From Gemmatimonadota bacterium (GTDB lineage: Bacteria; Gemmatimonadota; Gemmatimonadetes; Gemmatimonadales; GWC2-71-9), in NCBI GenBank assembly GCA_016180765.1, contig JACPAP010000255.1:1-9558 (forward strand): a stretch of 9,558 nucleotides of DNA. Direction: 5' to 3'. Position 1 is the stretch's first letter, and each line of letters begins with the position of its first letter. Below the pieces are notes generated by a model. That model was not told the origin of the DNA, did not search any database, and worked only from the letters and a program-made list of their open reading frames with translations. Position numbers and translations under genes: made by a program. This document shows, in pieces, positions 1-7,600 of this stretch.

Positions 1-17
1 AACGCGTGATACTTCAT
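1..17 (-). CDS. Start of a second SusC-like gene (5' end only, runs off left edge)
   Basis: Only the first codons are visible: on the minus strand ATG AAG TAT CAC GCG TT, encoding Met-Lys-Tyr-His-Ala. The same 16 nt (1-16) recur at 8098-8113 as codons 1-6 of the SusC-type transporter ending at 4689, where the protein starts MKYHALFKW. Directly upstream on the minus strand is AAGGAGG (24-30), a full anti-Shine-Dalgarno complement, 6 nt from the ATG, so the start is well supported. The leader further upstream also resembles that of the other susC. I infer a paralogous TonB-dependent transporter whose body lies left of the window. Nothing beyond the signal-peptide start can be seen, so product identity rests on homology of the start and leader. 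Confidence 0.75.
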
Positions 18-23
18 ACCCGC

Positions 24-30
24 CCTCCTT
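24..30 (-). promoter_or_regulatory. Strong Shine-Dalgarno site of the left-edge susC paralogue
   Basis: The minus strand reads AAGGAGG followed by the 6-nt spacer GCGGGT and then ATG (17-15). This is a near-ideal ribosome binding site. It lies inside the 67-nt block (about 17-83) that has no counterpart in the leader of the in-window susC. Confidence 0.8.
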
Positions 31-82
31 GGGAAGTGGGGTGAGGGAACGCGTGGGTAGGACTCAGCAATGCGACGATTGA

Positions 83-229
83 AACCGGCTGCCAGAGAGC
101 GCCTCCAGCTAGCACGCGCCTACAGCTCCTGTATTTTTTGGTAAACGTGAGGCTCTCAGACGGCTACGGTACGGCGTGCGCGCGAGTTTGTCAACCAGGG
201 GGCGCGGCGAGCGTGTAACCCATTGCGGG
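83..229 (-). repeat. Leader of the left susC paralogue, copy A of a duplicated leader
   Basis: This stretch is a diverged direct copy of 8113-8256. The best block is 83-109 against 8113-8139, with 26 of 27 nt identical and the single difference at 100/8130. Further shared elements in the same order are an A/T-homopolymer patch (about 133-140 against 8163-8172), TTTGTCAACC (187-196 against 8215-8224), GCGAG (207-211 against 8235-8239) and a TAAC-containing patch upstream. The order and spacing conserved over about 140 nt suggest common descent from one susC upstream region. It carries the promoter candidate at 166-194. Confidence 0.75.
166..194 (-). promoter_or_regulatory. Candidate promoter for the left susC paralogue
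   Basis: On the minus strand a consensus -35 TTGACA (194-189) is followed by a 17-nt spacer and TACCGT (171-166), a 3-of-6 match to the -10 consensus. GGTTGACAAA is conserved exactly in the leader of the other susC (8215-8224), also with 17 nt to the corresponding weak -10. If used, it would give a 5' untranslated region of about 140 nt. The -35 is strong and the -10 weak, so a regulator or an alternative sigma factor is possible. Confidence 0.45.
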
Positions 230-1343
230 ACCAAATACTACGCCTCCTAAGGGTGGGTGGTTGCGCGGTGCCCGGAGCGTCCCGGTGCAGCTTGCGATCC
301 CTGGCGAGCACGCGATCGCAGCGGAGCTGTGCCCGGACACGCTGTTCGCGACCCAGGGGCGTCGCATTCTCGTGGGCAGTGTCGTCGAGGGGTCGGAGCG
401 ACGCAAAGTCCCGGGGGCTCGGGTGCTCATCGCGTGGTGGGACTCCGGTGGTCCCGCGGGGAGCGTGGGCGCCGAGCGGCGTATGCGTGCGGTCACGGGG
501 GAGACAGGGAGCTACGTCGGGTGCGGCGTGCCGGTCGGCGGATCGGTCACGGTGTTGGCGCGGAAGGACGGGCGGCGCGCGGTGCTAGCCTGCGCTTCAC
601 GGGCGAGGGCCTGTGGACCGGACCGGATCGCTTCCTCGGCCACAGCGGCGGCATCTGGACGCAGGATCTCACCTAGCCGCCGGTTGCACCGGCCCCGGCT
701 GAGCTGCGGGCGGTCGTCAGTGACTCGCTGAGCCGCAAGGCCGTGGCGGGGGTCGTGGTCCGCGTGCTGGGGCTCGACACGGTCGTCGTCACTCGCAGTG
801 ACGGGGCTATCAGGCTCGCTGACCTCCCGCCTGGGGACCTCACGCTCACGCTACATCGCATCGGGTACACACCCCGCGAGTATGCCCTCGCGGTACCGCC
901 TGGCAGGAGCGTCTCGCTTGGCCATGGGATGCTGGCGCTGACGCCGCTGCCCGTCGTGCTGGAGGCGGCGACGGTGGTGGGCCGGCCCGATCAGAGCCGG
1001 ATGCTCGAGCTGGCCGGCTTCTACGCGCGGCGGCAGACGGGATTCGGTGACTACATCACGCGGGGCGAGTTCGAGCGGTACACGCCTAGCACGGTGCACG
1101 ATGTGCTGCGGCACGTGCGAGTTTCGCCGCCCCGGGGCCCGCCTCCCGAATCAGGCGGCCTGTCCGGTGCAGTTCTTCCTCGACGGCACCGATCTGGGCA
1201 ACGACGAAACGATCATGCTGGACGACGTGCTGGCGGCGAATCAGATTGAGGCGGTCGAAGCGTACAGCGGCGTGCAGGTGCCCGTCCAGTTCAGCGGGGC
1301 CGGCCCCGAGTGTGGCGTGCTCGTGTTCTGGACGAGGCGCTGA
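219..1343 (+). pseudogene. Carboxypeptidase-regulatory-like/plug-like protein, broken by frameshifts and a stop
   Basis: One protein is readable only by joining three frames. Part 1 (about 300-575) encodes ELCPDTLF, RRILVGSVVEG, VPGARVLIAWW and YVGCGVPVGGSVTV, a carboxypeptidase-regulatory-like (transthyretin-fold) domain. Near 570-590 the frame moves to ASLRFTGEGLW, which meets a TAG stop at 674-676. It then continues through a second such domain (AVAGVVVRVLGLDTVVV to GYTPREYALAVPPG) and LPVVLEAATVVG. Near 1130-1145 it shifts again into NQAACPVQFFLDGTDL, NQIEAVEAYSGVQVPVQFSG and CGVLVFWTRR, ending at TGA 1341-1343. The last part resembles the end of a TonB plug, but no beta-barrel follows. 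No signal peptide is visible: the first frame opens only after a TAA at 216-218. It may once have led the lipoprotein gene at 2698. The family assignment is from recognition; the three lesions are seen directly. Confidence 0.82.
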
Positions 1344-1456
1344 AAGGAATTCCGTCGGCGAACGCACCATGGTCGCCGGGCAACCGTGCCGTTGCGGTGG
1401 CCTCGGCAACTCCGGCGTCCCTGCTTCAAGAATATGACAGCGTGGAGGACTAGCTA
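1344..1456 (+). other. Former upstream region of the lipoprotein gene, cut off by the IS
   Basis: This non-coding stretch lies between the pseudogene stop (1343) and the IS left end. It ends in GGAGG (1444-1448) and the target sequence ACTAGCTA. Removing the IS and one TA copy joins GGAGG to the ATG at 2698 with a 10-nt spacer, so the GGAGG was evidently the native ribosome binding site. I see no convincing promoter or terminator in it; the lipoprotein gene may have been read through from the upstream gene. Confidence 0.65.
1455..1456. repeat. TA target-site duplication, left copy
   Basis: The TA sits in CTAG (1454-1457), where C-TA is flank and the G opens the element. The right copy is TA 2694-2695 followed by G. 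Restoring a single TA gives an uninterrupted GGAGGACTAGCTAGCATG reading into the lipoprotein gene, which supports these exact boundaries. Confidence 0.8.
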
Positions 1457-1490
1457 GTACGTATGGCCATAAATACAATCACGTATATTT
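1457..1490 (+). repeat. IS630 left terminal inverted repeat
   Basis: Imperfect inverted repeat with 2660-2693. The outer GTAC and the inner TCACGTAT (1479-1486) are shared, while the 18 nt between them are poorly conserved. Confidence 0.7.
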
Positions 1491-1548
1491 GTGGCGCACG
1501 GGCGCGGCATGCGGTATCTTTGTGCGCACCACCCCCAGGGAAGAAACG

Positions 1549-2662
1549 ATGCCGCGCCCGAGCCCGTTCACCATCAAGCTCACCCGTGAAGAGCGGCAGA
1601 TCCTGAAGCAGAGGAGCCGGCGATATACGTTACCGTATCGAGACGTCGTGCGGGCCAAGATCGTCCTCCTGGCCGCCGAGGGCCTGGATAACAAGGAGAT
1701 CGGGGCGCGTTTGGATCTGCCCCGCGAGATCGCCAGCAAGTGGCGCAAACGCTTCTACCGACGGCGCCTGACCGGGCTCGAGGAAGCGCCCCGGCGGGGC
1801 CGCCCCGCCGCTTTTTCCCCCTCGCATCGTCTGTGAGGTCAAAGCCTTGGCCTGTGCGCTGCCCGCCGAGACTGGCCGCCCGCTGTCGCGCTGGAGTCGC
1901 GAGGAACTCAAGCGCGAAGTCCTGCGGCAGGGCATCGTAGCCCAGATCTCCGGCTCGACGATCTGGCGCTGGCTCGACGCCGATGCCATCCGTACGTGGA
2001 GCCGGCGCTCGTGGGTCTTCCCGCGCGATCCCCGCTTTGCCGGGAAGGCGAGCCCGGTGCTGGACCTCTACCATCGACACTGGGCAGGGCGCCCGTTGGG
2101 CGCGCGGGACTTCGTGCTCAGCGCCGACGAGAAGACCCAGCTCCAGCTGCGCGAGCGGTGCCATCCGTCCACCCCCGCCGGGCCGGGCCGGCCGATCCGG
2201 GTCGAACACGCACACCGCCGCCACGGGACCTGTGCCTACCAGGCGGTCTGGGACGTCCATCACGCGCGCCTCTTCGGTCATGTCGTCCGGCGCTCCACCA
2301 TCGAGACCTTCGACCAGTTGGTCGCTCACGTCATGGGCCAGGAGCCCTATGCCTCGGCCGACCACGTCTTCTGGATCGTCGACAACGGCGGGATCCACCG
2401 TGGGCGCACGTCCATCCGACGCCTGGAGGGGTCGCTGGGAGCAGCTCCGGCTCATCCATCTGCCGGTCCACGCGAGCTGGCTCAATCAAATCGAGATCTA
2501 CTTCTCCATCCTCCAGCGGAAGGCCTGGACCCCCGATGACTGCGCTTCCTTCGAGGCCGCCCAAGCCCGCCTCCTCGGGTTCTCACCCGTGACGATCTCG
2601 CGAAACTCCTCGCGCGGCTCGAAGCCGCCGACACCACCAACCCTCTGCCCGTGGCTGCGTAG
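1549..2662 (+). pseudogene. IS630-family DDE transposase, broken by two frameshifts and a deletion
   Basis: The start ATG (1549) follows an AGGGAAG ribosome site. Frame 1 encodes MPRPSPFTIKLTREERQIL and a helix-turn-helix (EGLDNKEIGARLDLPREIASKW). At TTTTTCCCCC (1812-1821) one extra base, most likely a C, sends it to a TGA. Removing it restores RPAAFSPRIVCEVKALACALP and the DDE domain: SADEKTQLQ gives the first Asp and FWIVDNGGIHRG the second, where the family usually has DNGSSH. An extra G in GGGG (2428-2431) causes a second shift; correcting it gives RRLEGRWEQLRLIHLPVHAS and NQIEIYFSILQRK with the catalytic Glu. After EAAQARLLGF the usual segment around a KPFEW motif is missing, and the frame changes to TRDDLAKLLARLEAAD, ending at TAG 2660-2662. 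All three DDE residues persist, but no single frame contains them. Confidence 0.88.
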
Positions 2663-2693
2663 AATACGTGAGCGAACTTCCGAGCAGGTGTAC
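2660..2693 (-). repeat. IS630 right terminal inverted repeat
   Basis: Read inwards on the minus strand it starts GTAC and carries TCACGTAT at 2671-2664, matching the left end in position. The transposase stop codon TAG (2660-2662) lies at its inner edge. The AGGTG at 2686-2690 happens to sit 7 nt before the downstream ATG. Confidence 0.7.
2686..2690 (+). promoter_or_regulatory. Possible replacement Shine-Dalgarno inside the IS right end
   Basis: AGGTG pairs with CACCT of the 16S 3' end and lies 7 nt before the ATG at 2698. It belongs to the IS terminal repeat, so this would be an accidental ribosome site created by insertion. It is weaker than the native GGAGG. Confidence 0.35.
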
Positions 2694-2697
2694 TAGC

Positions 2698-3189
2698 ATG
2701 CGAACGATGTCCGCGATGCGCAGGTTGGTGTTCGCGCCGGCAGCGACGTTGTTGCTTCCGGCCTACGTTGCCGCGTGCTTCCACTACGTTCCGATAGACG
2801 TCCCGCCCTTGCCGAAGGCCCAAACGGAGGTGCGCGTCACCCTCGCGTCGCCGATGGATATCTCCATGGGTGAGTTCACGCTCAACGACGTGACGAGAAT
2901 CGAGGGGATCGTCACCGAGGTGAATGGGGACACGCTCGGCCTGGTGGCCAGGTGGCTGCATCCGCGCGCCGGGAACAGGTATGACGCCATGTTTGGCTCG
3001 TACGACATTCCGGTGACCAACATCGAGCAGCTCGAAGCATGGCGTCTGTCGGGAAGACGCACGGCGATCCTGCTAGGCGCCACGGCTGCCGGCGTCGCAG
3101 TCTTCTTCGACCTCATCCGGCGGGTGGTGAGCGGGGACCGGCCCGGTGATATACCGCCCCCCGAGGCCTCCATCCTGGTACCCAGGTGA
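2698..3189 (+). CDS. Small uncharacterised lipoprotein, ribosome site displaced by the IS
   Basis: Starting at ATG 2698 the product is 163 aa. It opens with MRTMSAMRRLVFAPAATLLL and a lipobox ending VAAC, so it is probably a lipid-anchored envelope protein; later starts at 2707 and 2716 would also keep the signal. The body has a beta-rich stretch (TEVRVTLASP, MGEFTLNDVTRIEGIVTEV, GDTLGLVARWLHP) and a hydrophobic segment (TAILLGATAAGVAVFFDLI) near the C-terminus, then a Pro-rich tail. I recognise the general look of hypothetical Gemmatimonadota lipoproteins but know no function. The frame is open upstream to a GTG at 2668, but that lies inside the IS. The native GGAGG is now 1.2 kb away; the IS edge supplies a weaker AGGTG (2686-2690) 7 nt before the ATG. 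The reading frame is intact, so the insertion may be recent or tolerated. Confidence 0.75.
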   Translation: MRTMSAMRRLVFAPAATLLLPAYVAACFHYVPIDVPPLPKAQTEVRVTLASPMDISMGEFTLNDVTRIEGIVTEVNGDTLGLVARWLHPRAGNRYDAMFGSYDIPVTNIEQLEAWRLSGRRTAILLGATAAGVAVFFDLIRRVVSGDRPGDIPPPEASILVPR

Positions 3190-3210
3190 GGCCACCCGGG
3201 GGACAAACCA

Positions 3211-3236
3211 AAGGGCCGGTCCAAGCACCGGCCCTT
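3211..3236. terminator. Bidirectional intrinsic terminator between convergent genes
   Basis: A perfect 10-bp stem AAGGGCCGGT / ACCGGCCCTT (3211-3220, 3227-3236) encloses a 6-nt loop. It lies 21 nt after the lipoprotein stop and 33 nt beyond the susD stop, in the gap between convergent genes. On the minus strand the stem is followed by TGGTTTGTCC, a modest U-rich tract; the plus-strand tail is poorer. It probably ends the susCD transcript and possibly the lipoprotein transcript. Confidence 0.8.
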
Positions 3237-3269
3237 CGTCGTTAGACTGGTCCCGAACGGATTACCCGA

Positions 3270-4658
3270 TCAGGTCGAGCAGTTGGCCGCCCCGATGTGG
3301 GGGTTCGCCAGGCACTCCGTGGCCGAGATCGGCAGCAGGGTGCCGGGCCGGGTCAGGGCCTGTGATCCAGACAGCCATTCCCGCGACGGAACGCCAAACC
3401 GGTAATGGTCCGAGAGCCGCCTGGTCTGGAGGAACAGGTTGCTCTGCCGCGAGTGAATCAGCAGGTCCAGCGCCGGCGCCTGCGGCGCGCTCCGGTTCCA
3501 GTCCGTCAGTCCGTCGAGATCGCGCAGGTCATTGATGGCGTCTTCGAAGCCCGGCATATCCCCGGCCGCCAGCGCGGCCTCCGCGAGAATCAGGTGAAGC
3601 TCCCGCGTCGATACCACGGTATACGGGGGAAAGAACCCTCCCGCGCGGAACTCCTTCTGGATCGCGTCCACAATGGGCGACGGCTCGTTGTCGATCGGGT
3701 CCATCAACACCACGTTATTCAGCCAGGTCGGCGACGTGGGGCTGGGTTCCACGTAGGTAGGCCCCAGCCGCATCTCCTGGCGGGAGACGATCTCCGCCCC
3801 GTGCTGGTTGGATCCCGTCGCGGAGCTCCAGAGGAACTGGAAGCGCCAGTCCGGGCTGGGAGCCGTGCCCAACGCTGCCTGCGCATCGGCGACTGCGTTG
3901 GTGACATAGGACGAAGCCGCGTTCACCAGGCCCGCGCCCCCCTTGGGCGGGGGGCTGATGAGCTCCCAGATGGCCCGGTCGAAGTTGGCCCTGGCGCGCA
4001 TGGCCCGAATGGTGTGAGCCAGCGAGGCGTCCCGGCCGCTCGCGATCGCCAAACCTTTGGTCAGGTAGTCGATCGCCGTGTCGTAGAAGCTGCCCATGCC
4101 GGGACGGCCCACCGGGGGCGCCGGCTCCGCCCGGTCCGACAGCGCAAAGTCGTCGAAGACATTGGCAATGTGGACGTACGCGATGGCCGCGTACAGGTAG
4201 GCCCGCGCTAGGTCGACGATGTTGACGATGGTCGGAGGCGAGGCTTGCGCCTGCTTCTCGAGCACCCTAATCGCCTCGTCCGCCAGCCAGCGCCCCTCGG
4301 CCATTCGCGGGAAGCCGGAGTTCACTGCGCCGTCAATGAACTCATTGAACGCGTTCGACAGCTTGCCCTGATCCAGCTCGCGCCAGCCGTCGCGCGAGCC
4401 CGACCACTCGAGTTCATCGGTCGCCGTATGGTAGGGCAGAGCGGATCCGTTGACCCCGAACGCCACCCTGGCCAGCGCACCGTTGGCCAGCGCCGTCCCG
4501 GCGGCGGGGAGCTCGACGTCCTCTCCTTTGATGTTGTTCGGGTTCGACACGTCGAGCAGGCCGCCGCACCCCACCAGGGAGGCGGTCAGCAGCCCGAGGA
4601 GCGGGGCGCTCCACGGGGAGCGCCCCAGCCGTCGGTCGAATCTATAGGTGCCGGTCAT
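3270..4658 (-). CDS. RagB/SusD-family outer membrane substrate-binding lipoprotein
   Basis: At 462 aa it fits the SusD/RagB family. These surface lipoproteins cap the extracellular face of a SusC transporter and deliver glycans, peptides or other large nutrients. The N-terminus has a basic stretch, a hydrophobic run (APLLGLLTASL) and the lipobox LVGC with Cys31 as the lipidated residue, followed by GGLLDVSNPNNI, common in SusD proteins of this phylum. The helical TPR-like body includes ARAYLYAAIAYVHIAN. The C-terminal part has LHLILAEAALAAGD, RQSNLFLQTRRLSDHYRFG and LLPISATECLANPHI, the usual SusD closing region. AGGAG lies 10 nt before the ATG (4658). It follows the susC stop by 30 nt with no terminator, so the two are surely co-transcribed. 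The substrate cannot be deduced: no CAZyme or peptidase is visible nearby. Confidence 0.93.
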   Translation of the reverse strand: MTGTYRFDRRLGRSPWSAPLLGLLTASLVGCGGLLDVSNPNNIKGEDVELPAAGTALANGALARVAFGVNGSALPYHTATDELEWSGSRDGWRELDQGKLSNAFNEFIDGAVNSGFPRMAEGRWLADEAIRVLEKQAQASPPTIVNIVDLARAYLYAAIAYVHIANVFDDFALSDRAEPAPPVGRPGMGSFYDTAIDYLTKGLAIASGRDASLAHTIRAMRARANFDRAIWELISPPPKGGAGLVNAASSYVTNAVADAQAALGTAPSPDWRFQFLWSSATGSNQHGAEIVSRQEMRLGPTYVEPSPTSPTWLNNVVLMDPIDNEPSPIVDAIQKEFRAGGFFPPYTVVSTRELHLILAEAALAAGDMPGFEDAINDLRDLDGLTDWNRSAPQAPALDLLIHSRQSNLFLQTRRLSDHYRFGVPSREWLSGSQALTRPGTLLPISATECLANPHIGAANCST

Positions 4659-4688
4659 CTTGGCTGATCTCCTATTCTCAGGCTGCCG

Positions 4689-7600
4689 TTAGAAGCCGAA
4701 CCGTGCCGACAGCGCCACCCGGCGCGGTATCGGGGAGCTGAATGCTTCCACGCCGTCGAGGAAGTTCCCGCTCAGGCCGCCACCCCGGCTCGATACAGCA
4801 TTCATCTCCGGGTCAATGCCGGTGTAGCCGGTGAACAGCGCCAGGTTCCGGGCGCTCAGGGTAAAGGCCATGTTGCTGAACCCGAGCTTCTGGGCGAACG
4901 AGGCCGGAGCGGTGTAGGTGATGCCCACCTCCCGCCACCGGATGAAGTCCGCCTTCTCCGCCAGGTTCATCCCGTCGTAGGGCGTCAGCTCTTTGTAGAG
5001 AGTGGCGTACTCCAGCGCCGCATCCGCCCGCTCCGCCGGCGTGGAGGCCGGGTTGAGCAAGGTGGCCTCGAGTTCGGCCGGCCGCTGGTTGTTCCGCCCG
5101 ATCAGCGGGTTCGTGTTCCGGAACGCGTCCGTCAGGTTGCTGACGAAGAAGTTCCCCGCCCGGTACTCGAACAGCGCGTTGATCTGGACGTTGCGGCGGA
5201 TGGTGAATTCCGCCCCGAAGGCGCCGGTCCAATCGGGCGTGGCCTTCGTCAGGCAGTACTCGTAGTCGTTCCCGTCCTTGTCCTTCAGGATCTTGGTGTT
5301 GCCCTTGTTGGGCGAGAACATCGGCCCCATGCAGTTGTTGAGGAAATCCCCGTCGCCGTTGTTGTCGTCCAGCAACGGCCCGATCCCCGAGGGCGAGTTG
5401 AAGAGGTCGATGCTGCGCGGGACCGACAGGTACGCCTCGAGCTCGGCGCGCGTGTCCGGCACACCGTCGCGGTTGGTATCGAACGGCACCTGGCCGGGTC
5501 CCAGGCACTTCGTGTGCTGAGTCTGGCCGCAGGGCTGGATGACTAGCGCGCCCAGCAACACCCCTGGCGCCTGCCCTTCCCATAGCCAGTTGCGGTAGCG
5601 CGGATAGGCACCCCCGACCTTGATGGGCGGTGCGCCACCCATGTCCACGATCCGCTGGAACAGGTACGCCCCGTTGGCGAACAGGTTCACCGAGAAGCCC
5701 GGCCGGTCGTACACCAGGGCGTTGAGCTTGAGGTCCCAGCCCTTGGCCTCCAGCTCACCGATGTTACTGAGCTGGGGGGCGAGGAACCCGCCGGTCACCG
5801 CAAACTGCCGGCTAACCAGCGCGTCTATCGTGGTCCGCTCCCACCGGGTCACGTCCAATGCGACTCGGTTATCAACCAGGCCGACCTCCACCCCCGCCTC
5901 CCACTCCGTGGTCACCTCGGGCTTGAGGTCCGGGTTGCCCAGGTTGCGGGGCGACAACCCGGCGCCCAACTGGGACGTGGAAGGGCCGAAGGTGGTGAAC
6001 CGATCGAATGCGCCGGGCTGCAAGCCCGACCGGCCCAACGCGCCGCGGAAGCGCAGCGTGGACAGCGTGGTGCTGGTCCAGTTGGGTAGGTCGCTCACCA
6101 CGATGGAGGTGCTCACTTTGGGATACAACTGCCCGGTGGTGTTCTCCCCGAAAGCACTGTTGCGATCCCAACGGCCGCCGAGCGTGATGAACCACCACTC
6201 GTTGATCCCGACCTGCTCCTGGCCCATGAGCCCCAGGTTGACGATCTCGCTGAAGAACTCGCCGGTCGACTGCCGGGCGCCGGCGCCGGCCACCTCGAGG
6301 CCGGGACCGGGGAAGTCTCCCCCGAACCCGCTGCGGAAGTGCGCCTTGGAGATGAAGCCCTGGCCGCCCACGGTGAGCTGCGAGGAGAATATCCCGAAGC
6401 TCTTGGTCCAGTTGGCCTTGTAGTCCACCGAGAGCTCGCGGTTGAAGCGCGACTGGAGGCTCTTGTGCCCCAGGGGCACCCGGGTCGAGAAGACGTCCAC
6501 GTTGTTGCCCCAGGGCACGAACTGGTGTTCCCGCGAGTTGGTGATGTCCACCCCCAAGGTCAGGTCCATGCTGAGCCGGCCTTGGACCGGGGTGTAGCCT
6601 GCCCTGAGGTTGGCGTTGAAATGGTCCACATGGGCCTGATCCTCGGAGAACGCATTCTCGCGCACTGTGGCGAACGCCACGTTCCCCCACGGATTGCCCG
6701 GACCCGCGCAATGCCCCGGCCGGTCAGGATCCTCGCCGAAGGCCCCGCCCAGCCCGCGGTCGATCGACCGCGCGCAGTTGCCAGTCTCAGGCTTGGCGAA
6801 CAGCGTCGCTCCGGTCACGCCGTAAATGTTGTTGGCGTTGGCCGGCGTCTGGTGCTGCACATCGGTGAAGAAGAAGCCGGCGCTCAGCGTCACCCGGTCC
6901 TTCGGGAACAGAGTGACGTTGCCCGAGCCGTGCCACTTGCGGTTGAAATCGATCTTGCCGGGCTCGAAAGGCAGCTGATCAATGAAGAACGGCCCCACCA
7001 CTTCGCTCACGTCAAAGGGCCCGTTATCCCGGGTGAAGCGGACCGCGAGGTTGTACACCGCATCGGCACCGCCCCCGGCCACGGTCGCCGAGTAGCTGGC
7101 GTCGTATCCTGTCGCCCAGGTCGACTTGGAGGACACGTTGGGGAAGCCCACCACCTGGAAGGGCTGGATCGTGGCAACCGGGTTCCCATTGGCATCGACG
7201 GCCGTGCCGCGGTGAATGGCGTTCAGCCGGTCCGCCTGGGCCTGGTTGCGGGCGAAGCCCCAATTGTCCTTCATCCGGTCGGCCGGGAAGCGCGACCCGC
7301 CCTGATCGATCCGGAAGCTGAACCGCGGCCGGCCCTGGGTGCCCTTCTTGGTAAAGATCTGGATTACGCCCGCCGAGGCCTCCGAGCCGTACAGCGTGGC
7401 GGCCGCGGCGCCCTTGAGGATCTCCACCCGCTCGATGGTCTCGGGGTTGATGTTGTCCAGCATCGACACCTGGCCGGTGGGCTGGAAGCCCACACTGCCG
7501 GCGTCGATCCGGACCCCGTCCACGTAGACCACGGGCTCGTTGTTCATCGAGAGGCTGGCGTTACCGCGGATGCGGACGCGGGCCCCCTCGCCCGCCATCC

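Larger units (their letters stand above)
1457..2693 (+). mobile_element. IS630-family insertion sequence, 1237 bp, inactivated
   Basis: The ends are defined by a TA duplication (1455-1456 and 2694-2695) within CTAG, the insertion habit known for IS630-type elements. Both ends begin with GTAC when read inwards (1457-1460; 2693-2690 reversed), and both carry TCACGTAT at the same internal offset of 22 nt (1479-1486; 2671-2664 reversed). About 20 of 34 terminal positions match. The length fits the family. The single gene inside is a broken transposase, so the copy cannot move without help. Its ends look usable, so a related transposase could in principle act on it. Confidence 0.88.

Noticed and set aside
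1580..2485. 301-codon minus-strand frame within the IS
   Set aside because: It overlaps the transposase domains on the other strand, and the protein is low-complexity Arg/Ala/Gly/Pro without a motif.
2668..2697. GTG at 2668 as start of the lipoprotein gene
   Set aside because: These codons belong to the IS end, there is no ribosome site before them, and the extra 10 residues would precede an otherwise normal lipoprotein signal.
3405..4211. Long plus-strand open frame opposite susD
   Set aside because: It mirrors the third-position GC bias of the minus-strand susD gene, lacks a ribosome site and is rich in Arg, Gly and Val typical of antisense shadows.
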